Below the pieces are notes generated by a model that worked only from the letters and a program-made list of their open reading frames with translations, searched no databases and was not told the DNA's origin. A DNA stretch of 64,000 nucleotides, taken from positions 248,001 through 312,000 of the forward strand of contig NZ_BRVO01000001.1 of NCBI RefSeq assembly GCF_027924185.1. The letters are read 5' to 3'. The position numbers and the translations under genes were made by a program. This document shows, one piece after another, positions 36,205 to 46,462 of the stretch. Source of the DNA: Neptunitalea lumnitzerae (GTDB taxonomy: Bacteria; Bacteroidota; Bacteroidia; Flavobacteriales; Flavobacteriaceae). The stretch's first letter is position 1. Each line of letters starts with the position of its first letter.

Positions 36205-37098
36205 ATGAAAAATATTCTTCTTACATTTTTCTCTTTAATTAGTACTATTTCAATGTTTGCCCAAAATGCCAATACTTTTGAAGTAGCCGTAAAGAAAACA
36301 AATACCTATCTTTCAGTATACAGCCAGGTACAGCCCTATCATTTCGAGATTTCCCTAAATGAATATACCCTTCCGAAAGAGGATATTTTAGCATTACATA
36401 AAGAGTACAACATCACCAATGACTCCATTGACACCATTGATACTTATGAGTTTTTAGGGTATTTACAAGATAAAATAATACACCACTTGGTGACAGCTAT
36501 CAACCAACCAGAATTCAATACAGCAAAAATTGAAAACCTTTTTCATTCAAATTTAGGCATTCTTATTTCAGACGACGGACTACTTTATAACTTTATGCTA
36601 GATGAAAAAACCGGAGGCTCTTATCGTAGTTATCTATCTTTTGTTTACTATAAACCACTTACTACTGAATTAAAGGTAACTGCAGAACAACTAAGAAACA
36701 AAGAACTACCTCCTCCCTATTCAGCATTTTCAGGAGATGGTTTTACCGCCATTAAAAAAATGACCTCCGCAACAAATGAGGTTCAGTACATAGCTGAAGG
36801 TTATGTTAAAGGTTGTGGCACCTGTTTTATAACTTATGTTAGTTTAATAACATTGCGTAATGCTAATTTTGAAACAGATTTTAGTTACGCCGTTGAAACC
36901 AGATTAAATGTAGCAGATATATCCTATAGCAACCATTTAAACACCATTACTATTACCTACGATACAAGTGATTTAACTCCTGATTGTTATTGTACTGAAG
37001 AAGAATCACACAAAGATTACAACCCAGAAAATAGCTCAAAAAAATGCATTTGCATTTTTAACTACAGCAACGGTAATTTTAAACCGTCCAATTTTTAA
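36205..37098 (+). CDS. Hypothetical secreted protein, Cys-containing C-terminus
   Basis: 297 residues from the ATG at 36205. A GTG 24 codons upstream extends the frame but would bury the signal peptide (MKNILLTFFSLISTISMFAQ). Cys residues cluster late in the protein (YVKGCGTCF, DCYCTEEE, KKCICIF) and may form disulfides or bind metal. No family recognised. The next gene, also secreted, starts 56 bases downstream. Confidence 0.55.
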   Translation: MKNILLTFFSLISTISMFAQNANTFEVAVKKTNTYLSVYSQVQPYHFEISLNEYTLPKEDILALHKEYNITNDSIDTIDTYEFLGYLQDKIIHHLVTAINQPEFNTAKIENLFHSNLGILISDDGLLYNFMLDEKTGGSYRSYLSFVYYKPLTTELKVTAEQLRNKELPPPYSAFSGDGFTAIKKMTSATNEVQYIAEGYVKGCGTCFITYVSLITLRNANFETDFSYAVETRLNVADISYSNHLNTITITYDTSDLTPDCYCTEEESHKDYNPENSSKKCICIFNYSNGNFKPSNF

Positions 37099-37154
37099 AG
37101 TAGGATTTTTCAAAAAAAATAGTATTTTAGCTACTACAACAACCCAATGCATAC

Positions 37155-39626
37155 ATGAAATTTTTCCTTTTTGCTGCATTCCTACTTTGTGGTATTACAT
37201 TAGTTTCTGCACAGGTAACTTATGCAACAGACAGTCCACACGAAAAAACTGATAGCAATCCATATTCACATTTTTATAAACTTCCAGCACAACCCAATGG
37301 CAAAACGGGAGTTATAAAAGGGAAAGATACCATCATACCTCCCAAATATGACATTATCTACAAATTTGAAAATCGTGGGTATTTTGTGCAAAAGGGAGAT
37401 AAAATGGGATATTTTGGAAAAGATGGCGAAGAAATTATTCCAGTAAAATACGACTCACTAATTCCATTTAAAACCATTAATTACTATACATATTCCATCA
37501 AAACAAAAAACAAAGGTTTGTATGGATTAATGAATATTCATGGTATAGAATATTTAAAAGCGGAATATAAAGATATTTTAGGCTTCAACACAGCCAAGCA
37601 ATATGCAGTCTACGATAAAAAAGGAAATTTAACGATTATATCCGAGTCGGGTAAAAACAAGAAACTGAATCCCGACAAAATAATTTTTTATGAAAATGCC
37701 TTAGTGTTATACCAAGGGGGAAAAGTGGGCTTTTTTACCAATGATACCTTTACAGGCTACCAGTATGATATTATAAAAAACGGAATATCAAAAATACCAA
37801 CACCTTTACCTGATGCTCCTAAAGAAACTATTTCCTATATAAACACAAAATTAGAATATCCTATAGCGATACAAAACGGAAAAGTAGGCCTCTTAAACTT
37901 GCAAGGAGAAGTGTTGATTCCTTTTAAGTACAACGGAATTACCAAACACAACAACAACGATTACTTCACCTATAAGGATAATAATCTATTAGGTATATAT
38001 TTTAGAAAAACAAACACCTATATACCAGCTAAATATCAAAAAATACAGCAAAAAGGACAAGATAATTTCATTGTATCAGAAAATGGGAAATACGGCGTAT
38101 TAGACTATAAAACCGGAGCTGAATTAATACCCTCTAAATACAAACGTATTACCATTTATGGTTCTAAATCTAATCCTATTTATGAGGTTAAAATAAACCA
38201 TAAATATGGTTTTATAGATGCTAACGGAAAGATGATTTTGGAACCGGAATATGATGCCATTTCCAAAATTTATGGTGCAAGAGGTATACCATCTAGTACC
38301 TATATAACCAAAAAAGATTCTTTACATGGCCTTTTTGACATTTACAAGGGAAAATTAATGCCTGTAAAATACCTTTATATAGGCAGCTTTGCTAACAAAT
38401 ATTTAATGGCTTGCACCCCTGCACCAAACCGTAAATACGGCCTTTTTAACTATGATGGCACCACCGTTTTAGACACCGAATATGACAATATCTACGAGAA
38501 AAGAGACTCCCACTACAAGAATTACAAGTTTAAGAAAGATGGTTTGTATGGCTTTATTGATACCAATGGAAAGGTAACCATACCAGCACAGTATACCCAT
38601 GTAACTACCACACCAACTATCAATCATGATATTATTTACCCGGAAGGCGTTAAAAATCATTATCAAACGATAAGTACCAAGAACGGAAAAAACGGAGTTA
38701 TAAACCGTTTTACTAATACGATTCCTATACCAGCAGAATACGATACCATTGTAGCTAAGCTAGAAGATACAGACAACAATGAGGTATATTTTGTAGCTAA
38801 ACATGAAAAGTATTATGGAATTATTGATGATGCTAATAAAATTATTGTTCCTTTTAAATATGATACCTTAGACCTCTATTTGAATGAAGAATATCAAAGC
38901 TTTGACAAAGCTGATATAACCTTTGCCGCATCAAAAAAAGGTAAGTTTGGTATTTTAAACTTAAATGAGAAAGAAATACTCCCCTTCAAGTACGAGTATA
39001 TAAGTAAAGTTAGTGCTAAGAACCTATTTAAAGTAAGAGAAAACGGGGCATACAACTTATACAAAAACAATGTTAGAGTAACCACCACAGGTTATGACGA
39101 AATATCAGAATTCGAAGGTAGCAAAGCCTTAGCTTTTAAAAATAATAAAATGGTTGAGATTGATTTAACAGGAAAGGTGCTAACACAACCAGTACCCATG
39201 CAACCTCACCAAGGTTTCACCTCAATGTATGCCATGAAAAAGGCATTTTACGATGCTATGGAAACCAACACTGAAGAGGCGTTTAGAGACCTTGCCAAAA
39301 AAATGGCTCCGTCTCCACATCTTATGTATTTCTTTAAACACAAAACCAGTAGAATACAGCAACACATCTCATACCTTAATTATGAAAATATTGAAGAAGA
39401 GTACTACCAAATACTAATAAAAATAAGAGGCTTAATTTGGTCTTATGATTATGATAAAAGAAATTTATTAGACACCGAAGACTATACTATAATTGAAAAC
39501 GGAATAGAAACAAATACGAGGACGAACTCTCACACTTATGACAACAAAAAATACGTGGAGAAGTTTTTAAGAAACTCCTTAAAAATAAATGGTTATTGGA
39601 TTAGTTCTTACTTTTTTAGATTTTAA
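37155..39626 (+). CDS. Secreted WG-repeat protein
   Basis: 823 residues, signal peptide (to about residue 19, VSAQ). From about residue 50 to 680 the protein is made of WG-type repeats of ~50-60 residues with cores such as KVGLLNLQGEVLIPFKYNGI, KYGFIDANGKMILEPEYDAI and GLYGFIDTNGKVTIPAQY. The final ~130 residues are a different domain (MKKAFYDAMETNTEEAFRDLAKK...). WG repeats form solenoid or propeller-like binding surfaces. No sorting domain is present, so it is periplasmic or outer-membrane associated. Function unknown. Confidence 0.8.
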   Translation: MKFFLFAAFLLCGITLVSAQVTYATDSPHEKTDSNPYSHFYKLPAQPNGKTGVIKGKDTIIPPKYDIIYKFENRGYFVQKGDKMGYFGKDGEEIIPVKYDSLIPFKTINYYTYSIKTKNKGLYGLMNIHGIEYLKAEYKDILGFNTAKQYAVYDKKGNLTIISESGKNKKLNPDKIIFYENALVLYQGGKVGFFTNDTFTGYQYDIIKNGISKIPTPLPDAPKETISYINTKLEYPIAIQNGKVGLLNLQGEVLIPFKYNGITKHNNNDYFTYKDNNLLGIYFRKTNTYIPAKYQKIQQKGQDNFIVSENGKYGVLDYKTGAELIPSKYKRITIYGSKSNPIYEVKINHKYGFIDANGKMILEPEYDAISKIYGARGIPSSTYITKKDSLHGLFDIYKGKLMPVKYLYIGSFANKYLMACTPAPNRKYGLFNYDGTTVLDTEYDNIYEKRDSHYKNYKFKKDGLYGFIDTNGKVTIPAQYTHVTTTPTINHDIIYPEGVKNHYQTISTKNGKNGVINRFTNTIPIPAEYDTIVAKLEDTDNNEVYFVAKHEKYYGIIDDANKIIVPFKYDTLDLYLNEEYQSFDKADITFAASKKGKFGILNLNEKEILPFKYEYISKVSAKNLFKVRENGAYNLYKNNVRVTTTGYDEISEFEGSKALAFKNNKMVEIDLTGKVLTQPVPMQPHQGFTSMYAMKKAFYDAMETNTEEAFRDLAKKMAPSPHLMYFFKHKTSRIQQHISYLNYENIEEEYYQILIKIRGLIWSYDYDKRNLLDTEDYTIIENGIETNTRTNSHTYDNKKYVEKFLRNSLKINGYWISSYFFRF

Positions 39627-39876
39627 AGAAAGGCAAGGCCCATTAAAATACGTAAAAATACGTACAAAAAAAATCCAGCAAACCGATAAGTTTGCTTTGT
39701 AAAATAGAAATACATTTTTCCCAACACAAAACGCCCCTACATCTATTTTTCCCCCCGATGCCTTACCTATCCCAACAGGTAAGGCGTCATCAGGGGCTAT
39801 AAATTTCCTTTGAGTTATTAAACTCCTTTTGCTAGGTTTACGTATCTTTACTACGAGCGTTTTAAAAATGCTGCTA

Positions 39877-40671
39877 ATGAGAAAGATAAAATGGGCTGTG
39901 ATATTGCCATCACCAAAACTAAAAAACTTGAAGTACTACATAATTCTGCTAGCTACATTTTTGGTAGCATGTGACAGCAGTTTCGATGCTAAGAAGTATC
40001 CCCAACAGGTGACCAAAAAAACCAAATGTTTCCCTGTTCATAGTTGCTATGCAACAAACTATAACGACTTTAGTTTACTTCCAAAATCTATAAGAAATAG
40101 TATTAATAATTACCTTGCAGATAGATTAGGTGATAGTATTTACACTAAAGTTACCTTTAATGATTGCACCGTTTATACCAACATTCCTAAAACTGAAATT
40201 GGAGCTAGTAAACAAGTTGCTGAATTTTTATTACACGAAGGAGACTCACTACCCCAAACATTAACAGGGTGCGACTCTAACATGGCATACCCCATATATT
40301 CTGCACTATATACACTACACTGGCCAGAAAAAGGGATAGAACGTTATGACTTTTGTATAATGTTAGATAAATACGGAGCGCCAGTTTTAGATATTGCTTT
40401 ACCCAGTAAAAAACATTTGACAAAGTTATTACCTATAAACACCGTAATAGACACCCTTATACACCGCGAAATACCCTATAAAAACACACAAATTAACTTG
40501 TATTTTGATAGGTATTTAGAAACTCTCCTATGGGAAGCCGCATTAATTACCGAACCTTGTGATGAAAGCGTAGCAGGGTGCACGCCCAAAGTAAAACACC
40601 TCTTTACACTAAACGCCTATAACGGAAAGGTAATGCAGTTTGACCCTAGTAATTTACAAGTGAATCATTAG
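39877..40671 (+). CDS. Lipoprotein of unknown function
   Basis: 264 residues from the ATG at 39877. The computed frame opens at a TTG (39829), and an in-frame TTG at 39928 would give the most compact lipoprotein signal (KYYIILLATFLVAC). The lipobox is LVAC. The mature part contains eight Cys in spaced pairs (KCFPVHSC, FNDC, TGCDS, DFC, EPCDE, AGC), suggesting disulfide bonds. The exact start is uncertain; see the overlapping out-of-frame coding-like stretch reported as a finding. Confidence 0.55.
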   Translation: MRKIKWAVILPSPKLKNLKYYIILLATFLVACDSSFDAKKYPQQVTKKTKCFPVHSCYATNYNDFSLLPKSIRNSINNYLADRLGDSIYTKVTFNDCTVYTNIPKTEIGASKQVAEFLLHEGDSLPQTLTGCDSNMAYPIYSALYTLHWPEKGIERYDFCIMLDKYGAPVLDIALPSKKHLTKLLPINTVIDTLIHREIPYKNTQINLYFDRYLETLLWEAALITEPCDESVAGCTPKVKHLFTLNAYNGKVMQFDPSNLQVNH

Positions 40672-40720
40672 GGGATACTAAATAGTAGCTAAAAACGTTT
40701 TAACATAAAAAAATCCTTAT

Positions 40721-41519
40721 GAAATTATGGTTGATACTATTTATTACTATAACTCCCTTACTGGCAACTGCACAAAAAAACTTAGAGAATAAAACATTTA
40801 TAAATGGTAGTACGGCATATTGGAATAAAACATCTGACTTAGATACTTCTAAAAGCATTAACGATATAACCCTAAGAGCAGACAATACCTTTCAAGTTTA
40901 CTCTAGACCCAGTTACAGTTGTTGGTCATGGCAATCATACGAAGGCAACTATACTATTCACAAAGACACGTTAACCATGTTTAGTAATTATGAAGTAAAA
41001 GAAGCATCATATACCATATCATATTCTAATACTGAAAAACGTGAAGCCTACCGCATTCATTTCAATCTAGATAACAACACCTCCTTAAATACCGAAACAG
41101 TTTTCATAGCATATAACTATGATGAATATTCTCATATAAAAACAACAAAAGATACTTTATACACTAATACCAATGGTGTACTAGAAATACCCTTTAAAAG
41201 AGTAAAACACCGAAAAAAACTTACTTCTATTCAAATCAAATTACAACGAAACATCGATTATGTTGTACATATTAAAAATGATAATTCGCTAGACATTAAA
41301 CCATTTGAAATTCCTAATACTATACAGGTAGCCCTCAAAACTAATCCAAAAATTGATACGGTTTATAGAACAGTAAAAGCAATTCTAAACGACACTTTCT
41401 TAAGAGTTATCTCGATAAACAAAACTGTCTCCAAATATCCTGAAGCTGATTATGGTAATGGCATTTACTTTCATGATCTCCATTACGAAAGCATATACAC
41501 ACTAAACACAAACCTCTAA
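40721..41519 (+). CDS. Hypothetical secreted protein
   Basis: The ORF runs from the ATG at 40719-40721 to 41519 (266 residues), with a signal peptide to about residue 18 (LATAQ). The mature part has a lipocalin-like opening (YWNKTSDLDTSKSINDITLRADNTFQVY ... YEGNYTIHKDTLTMF). Family unrecognised. It follows the lipoprotein gene by 48 bases on the same strand and may share its transcript. Confidence 0.55.
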
Positions 41520-41610
41520 AAACAAGTGTTTTATAAAATTAATAGCATCATTCACAAGTTTGGCATCTTTATTGATTTTCGCATAACAGCAACCAATAAA
41601 AAAACATGTG

Positions 41611-43284
41611 ATGAAAAAAATGATGCTTTCTGTCGCCACGCTTTTAGTACTAATAAGCTGTGGTTCTAACACCCCAAAAGAAGATGTAACTAACCAAGAA
41701 AACGCACCTAAAAGTACTGTTACCAGTACAGATAAAACTCCACCACCACCTAAACAACAACAAAAAACCGAAACCTTACAATTTGTAGTTATGGAAGATG
41801 CAGAAGAAGTTGCACCTAACGGTTCCTATAGCTACGATATGGGGGCATTGCAAAAAACTTATAATACCGAAGAATACGATGTAATTACTGAAAACAATTT
41901 TAAAGAAGTACTTAAAAATCCGCTGTCTACTTTTTCTGCAGATGTAGATGGAGCATCGTACAGTAACACCCGCCGTTTTATATCTAAAGGGCAACTACCA
42001 CCTAAAGATGCGGTGCGTGTAGAAGAATTTATTAATTATTTTAATTACAACTATAAACAACCCAAAGGAAATCATCCGTTTTCTATAACTACAGAGGTAA
42101 GTGATTGCCCATGGAATGCAAATAACAAACTAGTACATATTGGTTTACAAGGTAAAGAAATAGATATGGAAAATGCCCCTAAAAGCAACCTGGTATTTCT
42201 ATTAGATGTATCAGGCTCTATGGATAGCCCAGATAAACTACCTTTACTAAAATCATCGTTCAACCTTTTAGTAAACCAACTAGGAGAAAATGACCGTATT
42301 GCCATCGTGGTTTACGCCGGGGCAGCTGGCGTAGTTTTACCCTCTACTACATGTAATTATAAAGAAACTATTATGGAAGCTATTAACAACCTTAATGCTG
42401 GTGGTAGTACCGCCGGTGGCGAAGGTATTCAGCTTGCTTATAAAATTGCCCATGATAATTTTATACAAGGTGGTAACAACCGAATTATACTAGCAACTGA
42501 TGGCGACTTTAACGTGGGTACTTCTAGCAATGCAGCATTGGTAAGGCTTATTGAAGAAAAAAGAGCATCTGGCATCTTCTTATCGGTATTAGGGTTTGGA
42601 ACCGGAAATTATAAAGACAATAAGATGGAACAAATAGCCGATAAAGGAAACGGAAACTATAATTACATAGACAACTTGTTTGAGGCTAAAAAGGTATTGG
42701 TAAATGAAATGGGCGGTACGCTAGTAACCATTGCTAAAGATGTGAAAATTCAAGTAGAGTTTAACCCAGCTAAAGTAGCTCAATACCGTTTAATTGGGTA
42801 TGAAAACCGAACTCTAAATGCTGAAGATTTTGACAATGACACTAAAGATGCCGGTGAGTTAGGCTCTGGACATACCGTAACCGCTTTATATGAAATTGTT
42901 CCAGTAGGTAACGAAAACACCACCGAGGCTGGTTATAAATACCAACAAACTACTATTGCCGAAACTGCTTATAAAGGAAATGAATTAGCTACTGTAAAAT
43001 TTAGATACAAAGCACCAGAAGCCAATGAAAGCACATTGCTTGAAGAAATCATAAAAGACAATGGAGTAACCTTGAACAAAACCTCTGACAATTTTAGATT
43101 TTCTGCTGCCGTAGCCGAATTTGGATTGTTACTTCGTGATTCTAAATTTAAAGGCATCTCTAATTACGCACAAGTACTTGCGCTAGCCAAAGCCGCAAAA
43201 GGAACTGATGAAAATGGTTACCGTATTGAATTTATTAAAATGGTAGACATGGCTAAAAACTTTGACACCAATGGAAACCAATAA
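41611..43284 (+). CDS. vWA-domain lipoprotein of the YfbK/DUF3520 type
   Basis: 557 residues from the ATG at 41611; a GTG directly before it is in frame. A signal ends in an LISC lipobox. A YfbK N-terminal domain (about 85-170, TFSADVDGASYSNTRRFI ... VRVEEFINYFNY) precedes a vWA domain (about 195-365) with the MIDAS motif DVSGS, then DUF3520 (about 370-555). MIDAS residues are intact, so metal-dependent ligand binding is likely. Homologues are envelope lipoproteins of unclear function. The next gene starts 7 bases after the stop. Confidence 0.85.
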   Translation: MKKMMLSVATLLVLISCGSNTPKEDVTNQENAPKSTVTSTDKTPPPPKQQQKTETLQFVVMEDAEEVAPNGSYSYDMGALQKTYNTEEYDVITENNFKEVLKNPLSTFSADVDGASYSNTRRFISKGQLPPKDAVRVEEFINYFNYNYKQPKGNHPFSITTEVSDCPWNANNKLVHIGLQGKEIDMENAPKSNLVFLLDVSGSMDSPDKLPLLKSSFNLLVNQLGENDRIAIVVYAGAAGVVLPSTTCNYKETIMEAINNLNAGGSTAGGEGIQLAYKIAHDNFIQGGNNRIILATDGDFNVGTSSNAALVRLIEEKRASGIFLSVLGFGTGNYKDNKMEQIADKGNGNYNYIDNLFEAKKVLVNEMGGTLVTIAKDVKIQVEFNPAKVAQYRLIGYENRTLNAEDFDNDTKDAGELGSGHTVTALYEIVPVGNENTTEAGYKYQQTTIAETAYKGNELATVKFRYKAPEANESTLLEEIIKDNGVTLNKTSDNFRFSAAVAEFGLLLRDSKFKGISNYAQVLALAKAAKGTDENGYRIEFIKMVDMAKNFDTNGNQ

Positions 43285-43291
43285 AAAACAT

Positions 43292-43750
43292 ATGAAAAAC
43301 AAAAGAGCACCAAGAAAAACCGTAAGCTTTAAAATGGTTCATATGGCTATTATTCTGTTAATAGTAACCGCATTTGTAACCATGGCTATGAAACCGGCAC
43401 CTTCTGTAGAAGAGAACATAGTTGGTAGTTGGACATTTGATTTCTCTAAGGGTAGAGAAACTATTCAACTTAAAAAAGTAGATAAATTAAAAAGAGATGC
43501 ATCTGGCATCACTTTTAAGGCAGACGGTACCTTAATAAAAAGACAAAATGAAAGCTGGTGTGGTACACCGCCTATATCTTATAAAAATTTCTTTGGCACT
43601 TGGGAAAAAGTGGCAGAGAATACGTTGCTACTAAAATATGATTATTGGGGTGGTAAAATTCACAGTACTTGGAAAATTACCGAGGTTTCTGAAAATACAA
43701 TTACTTATAACGAATTGAAAAGCGAAACTATTAGAAACAAGAAAAGATAG
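43292..43750 (+). CDS. Lipocalin-like protein with an N-terminal membrane anchor
   Basis: 152 residues from the ATG at 43292; the ATG at 43271 and TTG at 43262 overlap the vWA gene and are less likely. A basic start and one membrane helix (MVHMAIILLIVTAFVTMAM) precede a lipocalin-like domain (VGSWTFDFSKGRETIQL ... TFKADGTLIKRQ ... GTWEKVAENTLLLKYDYWGGK). Probably co-transcribed with the vWA lipoprotein gene. Confidence 0.65.
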   Translation: MKNKRAPRKTVSFKMVHMAIILLIVTAFVTMAMKPAPSVEENIVGSWTFDFSKGRETIQLKKVDKLKRDASGITFKADGTLIKRQNESWCGTPPISYKNFFGTWEKVAENTLLLKYDYWGGKIHSTWKITEVSENTITYNELKSETIRNKKR

Positions 43751-43759
43751 CCATCCCCG

Positions 43760-43852
43760 ATGAAAAAATTAAAAATAGCACTGGCTATATCTAGTTGTTG
43801 TATGGGGTGGTATGGGCATAGCCAAAATACCACTTCATTAACATTGCTTTAA
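43760..43852 (+). pseudogene. Signal-peptide-like fragment, possible gene remnant
   Basis: 30 codons: a basic start (MKKLKIA), a short hydrophobic core and HSQ, as in a signal peptide, then stop. Its downstream gene is itself a secreted protein with its own signal. Could be a truncated copy or a true small peptide. Confidence 0.3.
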
Positions 43853-43896
43853 ATATTCAACTTATTTAAAACTAAAAAACCTACTTCCACTACTCA

Positions 43897-44424
43897 ATGA
43901 ACCTCATTACCAACAAAAATTACGGTATACTTTTTACCTTGTACATACTCCTAACCACTGTTGGGCACACACAAGAACAACCAGACTTTAATAAGTTTGC
44001 TAGGTACAAATCGGTTAACCTTTACACGGGTTATAACTATAGCTTTGGCGATCCGCACAGTAATAACTTTCATCTTTTAGATATTGGTGTTAATAAAGCT
44101 GCATATGGCGGGCGTCATGGAGGAGGTTTCCAGTATGGGCTTGGAACAGAAATAGCTCTCAACACACATCACTTTACTGTAGGACCTAAAATTACTGCCC
44201 ACATATCTACTATGGGACTAACCATTGGCTCAGAACTTATTACTTATACAGATTTTAATAACTACACTTTACGGTATGTTCCGTATTTTGGTATAGGTGG
44301 CGAAAAATTAAGAATTACCATCAATCCTCATGTAATTCTTACGAATAAGAAGTATCAACCTATAGATAAAGGGGCTGTAACTATTGTCTTTAATTTAGCA
44401 CTGAAGAGGGAGGCTATTGATTAA
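43897..44424 (+). CDS. Small outer-membrane barrel-like secreted protein
   Basis: 175 residues with a signal peptide to about residue 25 (VGHTQ). Alternating strands follow (YKSVNLYTGYNYSFGD, GGFQYGLGTEIALNTHHFTVGPKITAHI, TLRYVPYFGIGGEKLRITINPHVIL), consistent with an outer-membrane barrel. Role unknown. Confidence 0.55.
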   Translation: MNLITNKNYGILFTLYILLTTVGHTQEQPDFNKFARYKSVNLYTGYNYSFGDPHSNNFHLLDIGVNKAAYGGRHGGGFQYGLGTEIALNTHHFTVGPKITAHISTMGLTIGSELITYTDFNNYTLRYVPYFGIGGEKLRITINPHVILTNKKYQPIDKGAVTIVFNLALKREAID

Positions 44425-44499
44425 CCTCAAACAGTCATTAATAATAAAAAATGTATTTTCACAAACTTAACTATGTAAAGCAAACATATAATATTATTT

Positions 44500-45174
44500 A
44501 TGATTCATAAGTTTTATAGTAAAACATCCAAAGAGCAAAAAAAAGTTCAAATAAAAATAGGTCTGCTTGCCTTGTTAATAATAGCAATTGGAGTATGGAT
44601 AGCGTGGTTCACCCAGGTATACATTATAGGCATTCTTATATTTTTCATAATAATTACCCTGCTAGCCCCATTTGTAGATACCCCTTCAATGAAACAAGCT
44701 GGGCGTTTAACCTATCACTCTTTACTATTTATTACAGAGAAGCCAAAAGACAATAAAATAAAAGTACATGGTGGTACCTTATTTGATTATGTTTTTGTGC
44801 TTTGCAAACAAATACCACGAGAGAAACGAATTCATTTTATTTTACAACAATACGTAGAAGGACTTATACACCTCATTACCTCTTTAGAAAATAGCAAAGA
44901 AGAACATATAATAATTAGTGGCACCAGTTATATAATCAATGAACGCACGGCTAAACGACTAGGTTTTAAAGTTATAGACACTGACGGCCTGCAACTTATA
45001 ATTTTAGCTTTGAATTATTGTAATATCACCACCTCTTACTCCATTGCTAAAGGAAAAATAACCCTTCCCAATATTGCTAAAACCAAAACCTTTGAGGTTT
45101 CATTGGCCGATCTTAAAGAAAAGAAAAGCTACCTAATAAGTCTGAACAAAAAATTGTACTCACGTTTAAAATAG
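44500..45174 (+). CDS. Hypothetical membrane protein
   Basis: 224 residues. Two adjacent membrane helices (about 18-39 and 41-58) are followed by a cytoplasmic ~165-residue domain (HGGTLFDYVFVLCKQIPREKRIHFILQQYVEGLIHLI ...). The soluble part has alternating strands and helices. No family recognised. Confidence 0.55.
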   Translation: MIHKFYSKTSKEQKKVQIKIGLLALLIIAIGVWIAWFTQVYIIGILIFFIIITLLAPFVDTPSMKQAGRLTYHSLLFITEKPKDNKIKVHGGTLFDYVFVLCKQIPREKRIHFILQQYVEGLIHLITSLENSKEEHIIISGTSYIINERTAKRLGFKVIDTDGLQLIILALNYCNITTSYSIAKGKITLPNIAKTKTFEVSLADLKEKKSYLISLNKKLYSRLK

Positions 45175-45244
45175 CACAACAAATAAAATCAACCACCGTT
45201 TAATAAAAATTGATATTCATCATAAATTCAAATTGAGTATTCTC

Positions 45245-45252
45245 TATATTTG
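45245..45252 (+). promoter_or_regulatory. -7 promoter element before the GH53 gene
   Basis: TATATTTG fits TAnnTTTG and lies 21 bases before the start. No convincing -33 box. Confidence 0.4.
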
Positions 45253-45273
45253 TTTTAGAAATAGATTTTAATA

Positions 45274-46368
45274 ATGATTCGTTCTATAAAACATAGTATC
45301 TGTGCATTCCTATTGCTATGGGTATGGTCATGTGGTTCTAACAATGACAATGAAACTCCAGATACTCCCGAAGAAACAGAAACTACTTTTATCTCTGCTG
45401 TTGATATTTCAAGTTTACCAGAAATTTTAGAAGCTAATACCATTTTTTACAACTTAGACAATGAGGCTACTAATGCGCTCACCTTGTTAAAAGATAGTGG
45501 AGTTAACACCATACGCTTGCGCTTATGGGTAAACCCTGAAAACGGACACTCTGGTTTTTCAGAAGTACAGCAATTTGCTACTACTCTTAAAACCTATGGT
45601 TTTAAAATATGGCTTACTGTACATTATTCAGATACTTGGGCAGACCCAGCGCAACAATCGATACCTGCTGCTTGGGAAAACGATAACATGGCAGCACTAA
45701 TTACCCATGTACAAGATTACACTACCCAAATAATGACAGATATAGCACCCGATTTCATACAGATAGGGAATGAGATTAATAGTGGTTTTATGCACCCTAT
45801 GGGTAACATTAACACCAACCCATCTCAGTTTATCACCCAAATGGAAACTGCCATTTCAGTAGTACGTATTGTAAAACCCAACACCAAAATTATAGTTCAC
45901 TATGCGGGCATAGAAGGTGCTGAGTGGTTTTATAATCAAATAAACATGTTAGATTATGATATGATAGGGCTCTCTTATTACCCTATTTGGCATGGCAAAA
46001 GCTTTACCGATTTAGAAAACACCATAAATACCGTGGCTACCACACACAACAAACAAGTGGTTATTGCAGAAACAGCGTATCCGTTTACCTTAGGGTGGAA
46101 TGATTGGACTAATAACATTGTTGGTCTAGATGAACACCTTATTTTACCTGACTACCCAGCTACTCCAACAGGCCAGAAAGACTTTGTAAATGCTATTAAA
46201 AACCTTATGCTAAACAACAGTAACGGAATAGGATTTTGTTACTGGGGAGCCGAATTAGTAGCTTGGAAAGGTACAGAGGCCACAGACGGATCCTCATGGG
46301 AAAACCAAGCTTTATTTGATTTTGATAATAAGGCATTACCTGTAATAGAAACTTTTGCCGTAGATTAA
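45274..46368 (+). CDS. Glycoside hydrolase family 53 lipoprotein (endo-beta-1,4-galactanase)
   Basis: 364 residues with a lipoprotein signal (VWSC lipobox). The catalytic domain is complete: SAVDISSLPEI near the start, TIRLRLWVNPENGHSG, the acid/base Glu in QIGNEINSG and the nucleophile Glu in VIAETAYPF. Length (~340 mature residues) fits GH53. It should cut beta-1,4-galactan or arabinogalactan side chains of pectin at the cell surface. No SusC/SusD pair or other polysaccharide genes accompany it, so it acts alone here. Confidence 0.88.
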   Translation: MIRSIKHSICAFLLLWVWSCGSNNDNETPDTPEETETTFISAVDISSLPEILEANTIFYNLDNEATNALTLLKDSGVNTIRLRLWVNPENGHSGFSEVQQFATTLKTYGFKIWLTVHYSDTWADPAQQSIPAAWENDNMAALITHVQDYTTQIMTDIAPDFIQIGNEINSGFMHPMGNINTNPSQFITQMETAISVVRIVKPNTKIIVHYAGIEGAEWFYNQINMLDYDMIGLSYYPIWHGKSFTDLENTINTVATTHNKQVVIAETAYPFTLGWNDWTNNIVGLDEHLILPDYPATPTGQKDFVNAIKNLMLNNSNGIGFCYWGAELVAWKGTEATDGSSWENQALFDFDNKALPVIETFAVD

Positions 46369-46462
46369 CAAATAACCAAAATAAACCACATATATTAAAA
46401 TATCAATATTTTTTTTACGATAAAAAGATAATATCGTATCTTTTCCGAATAACCAATTTAAA

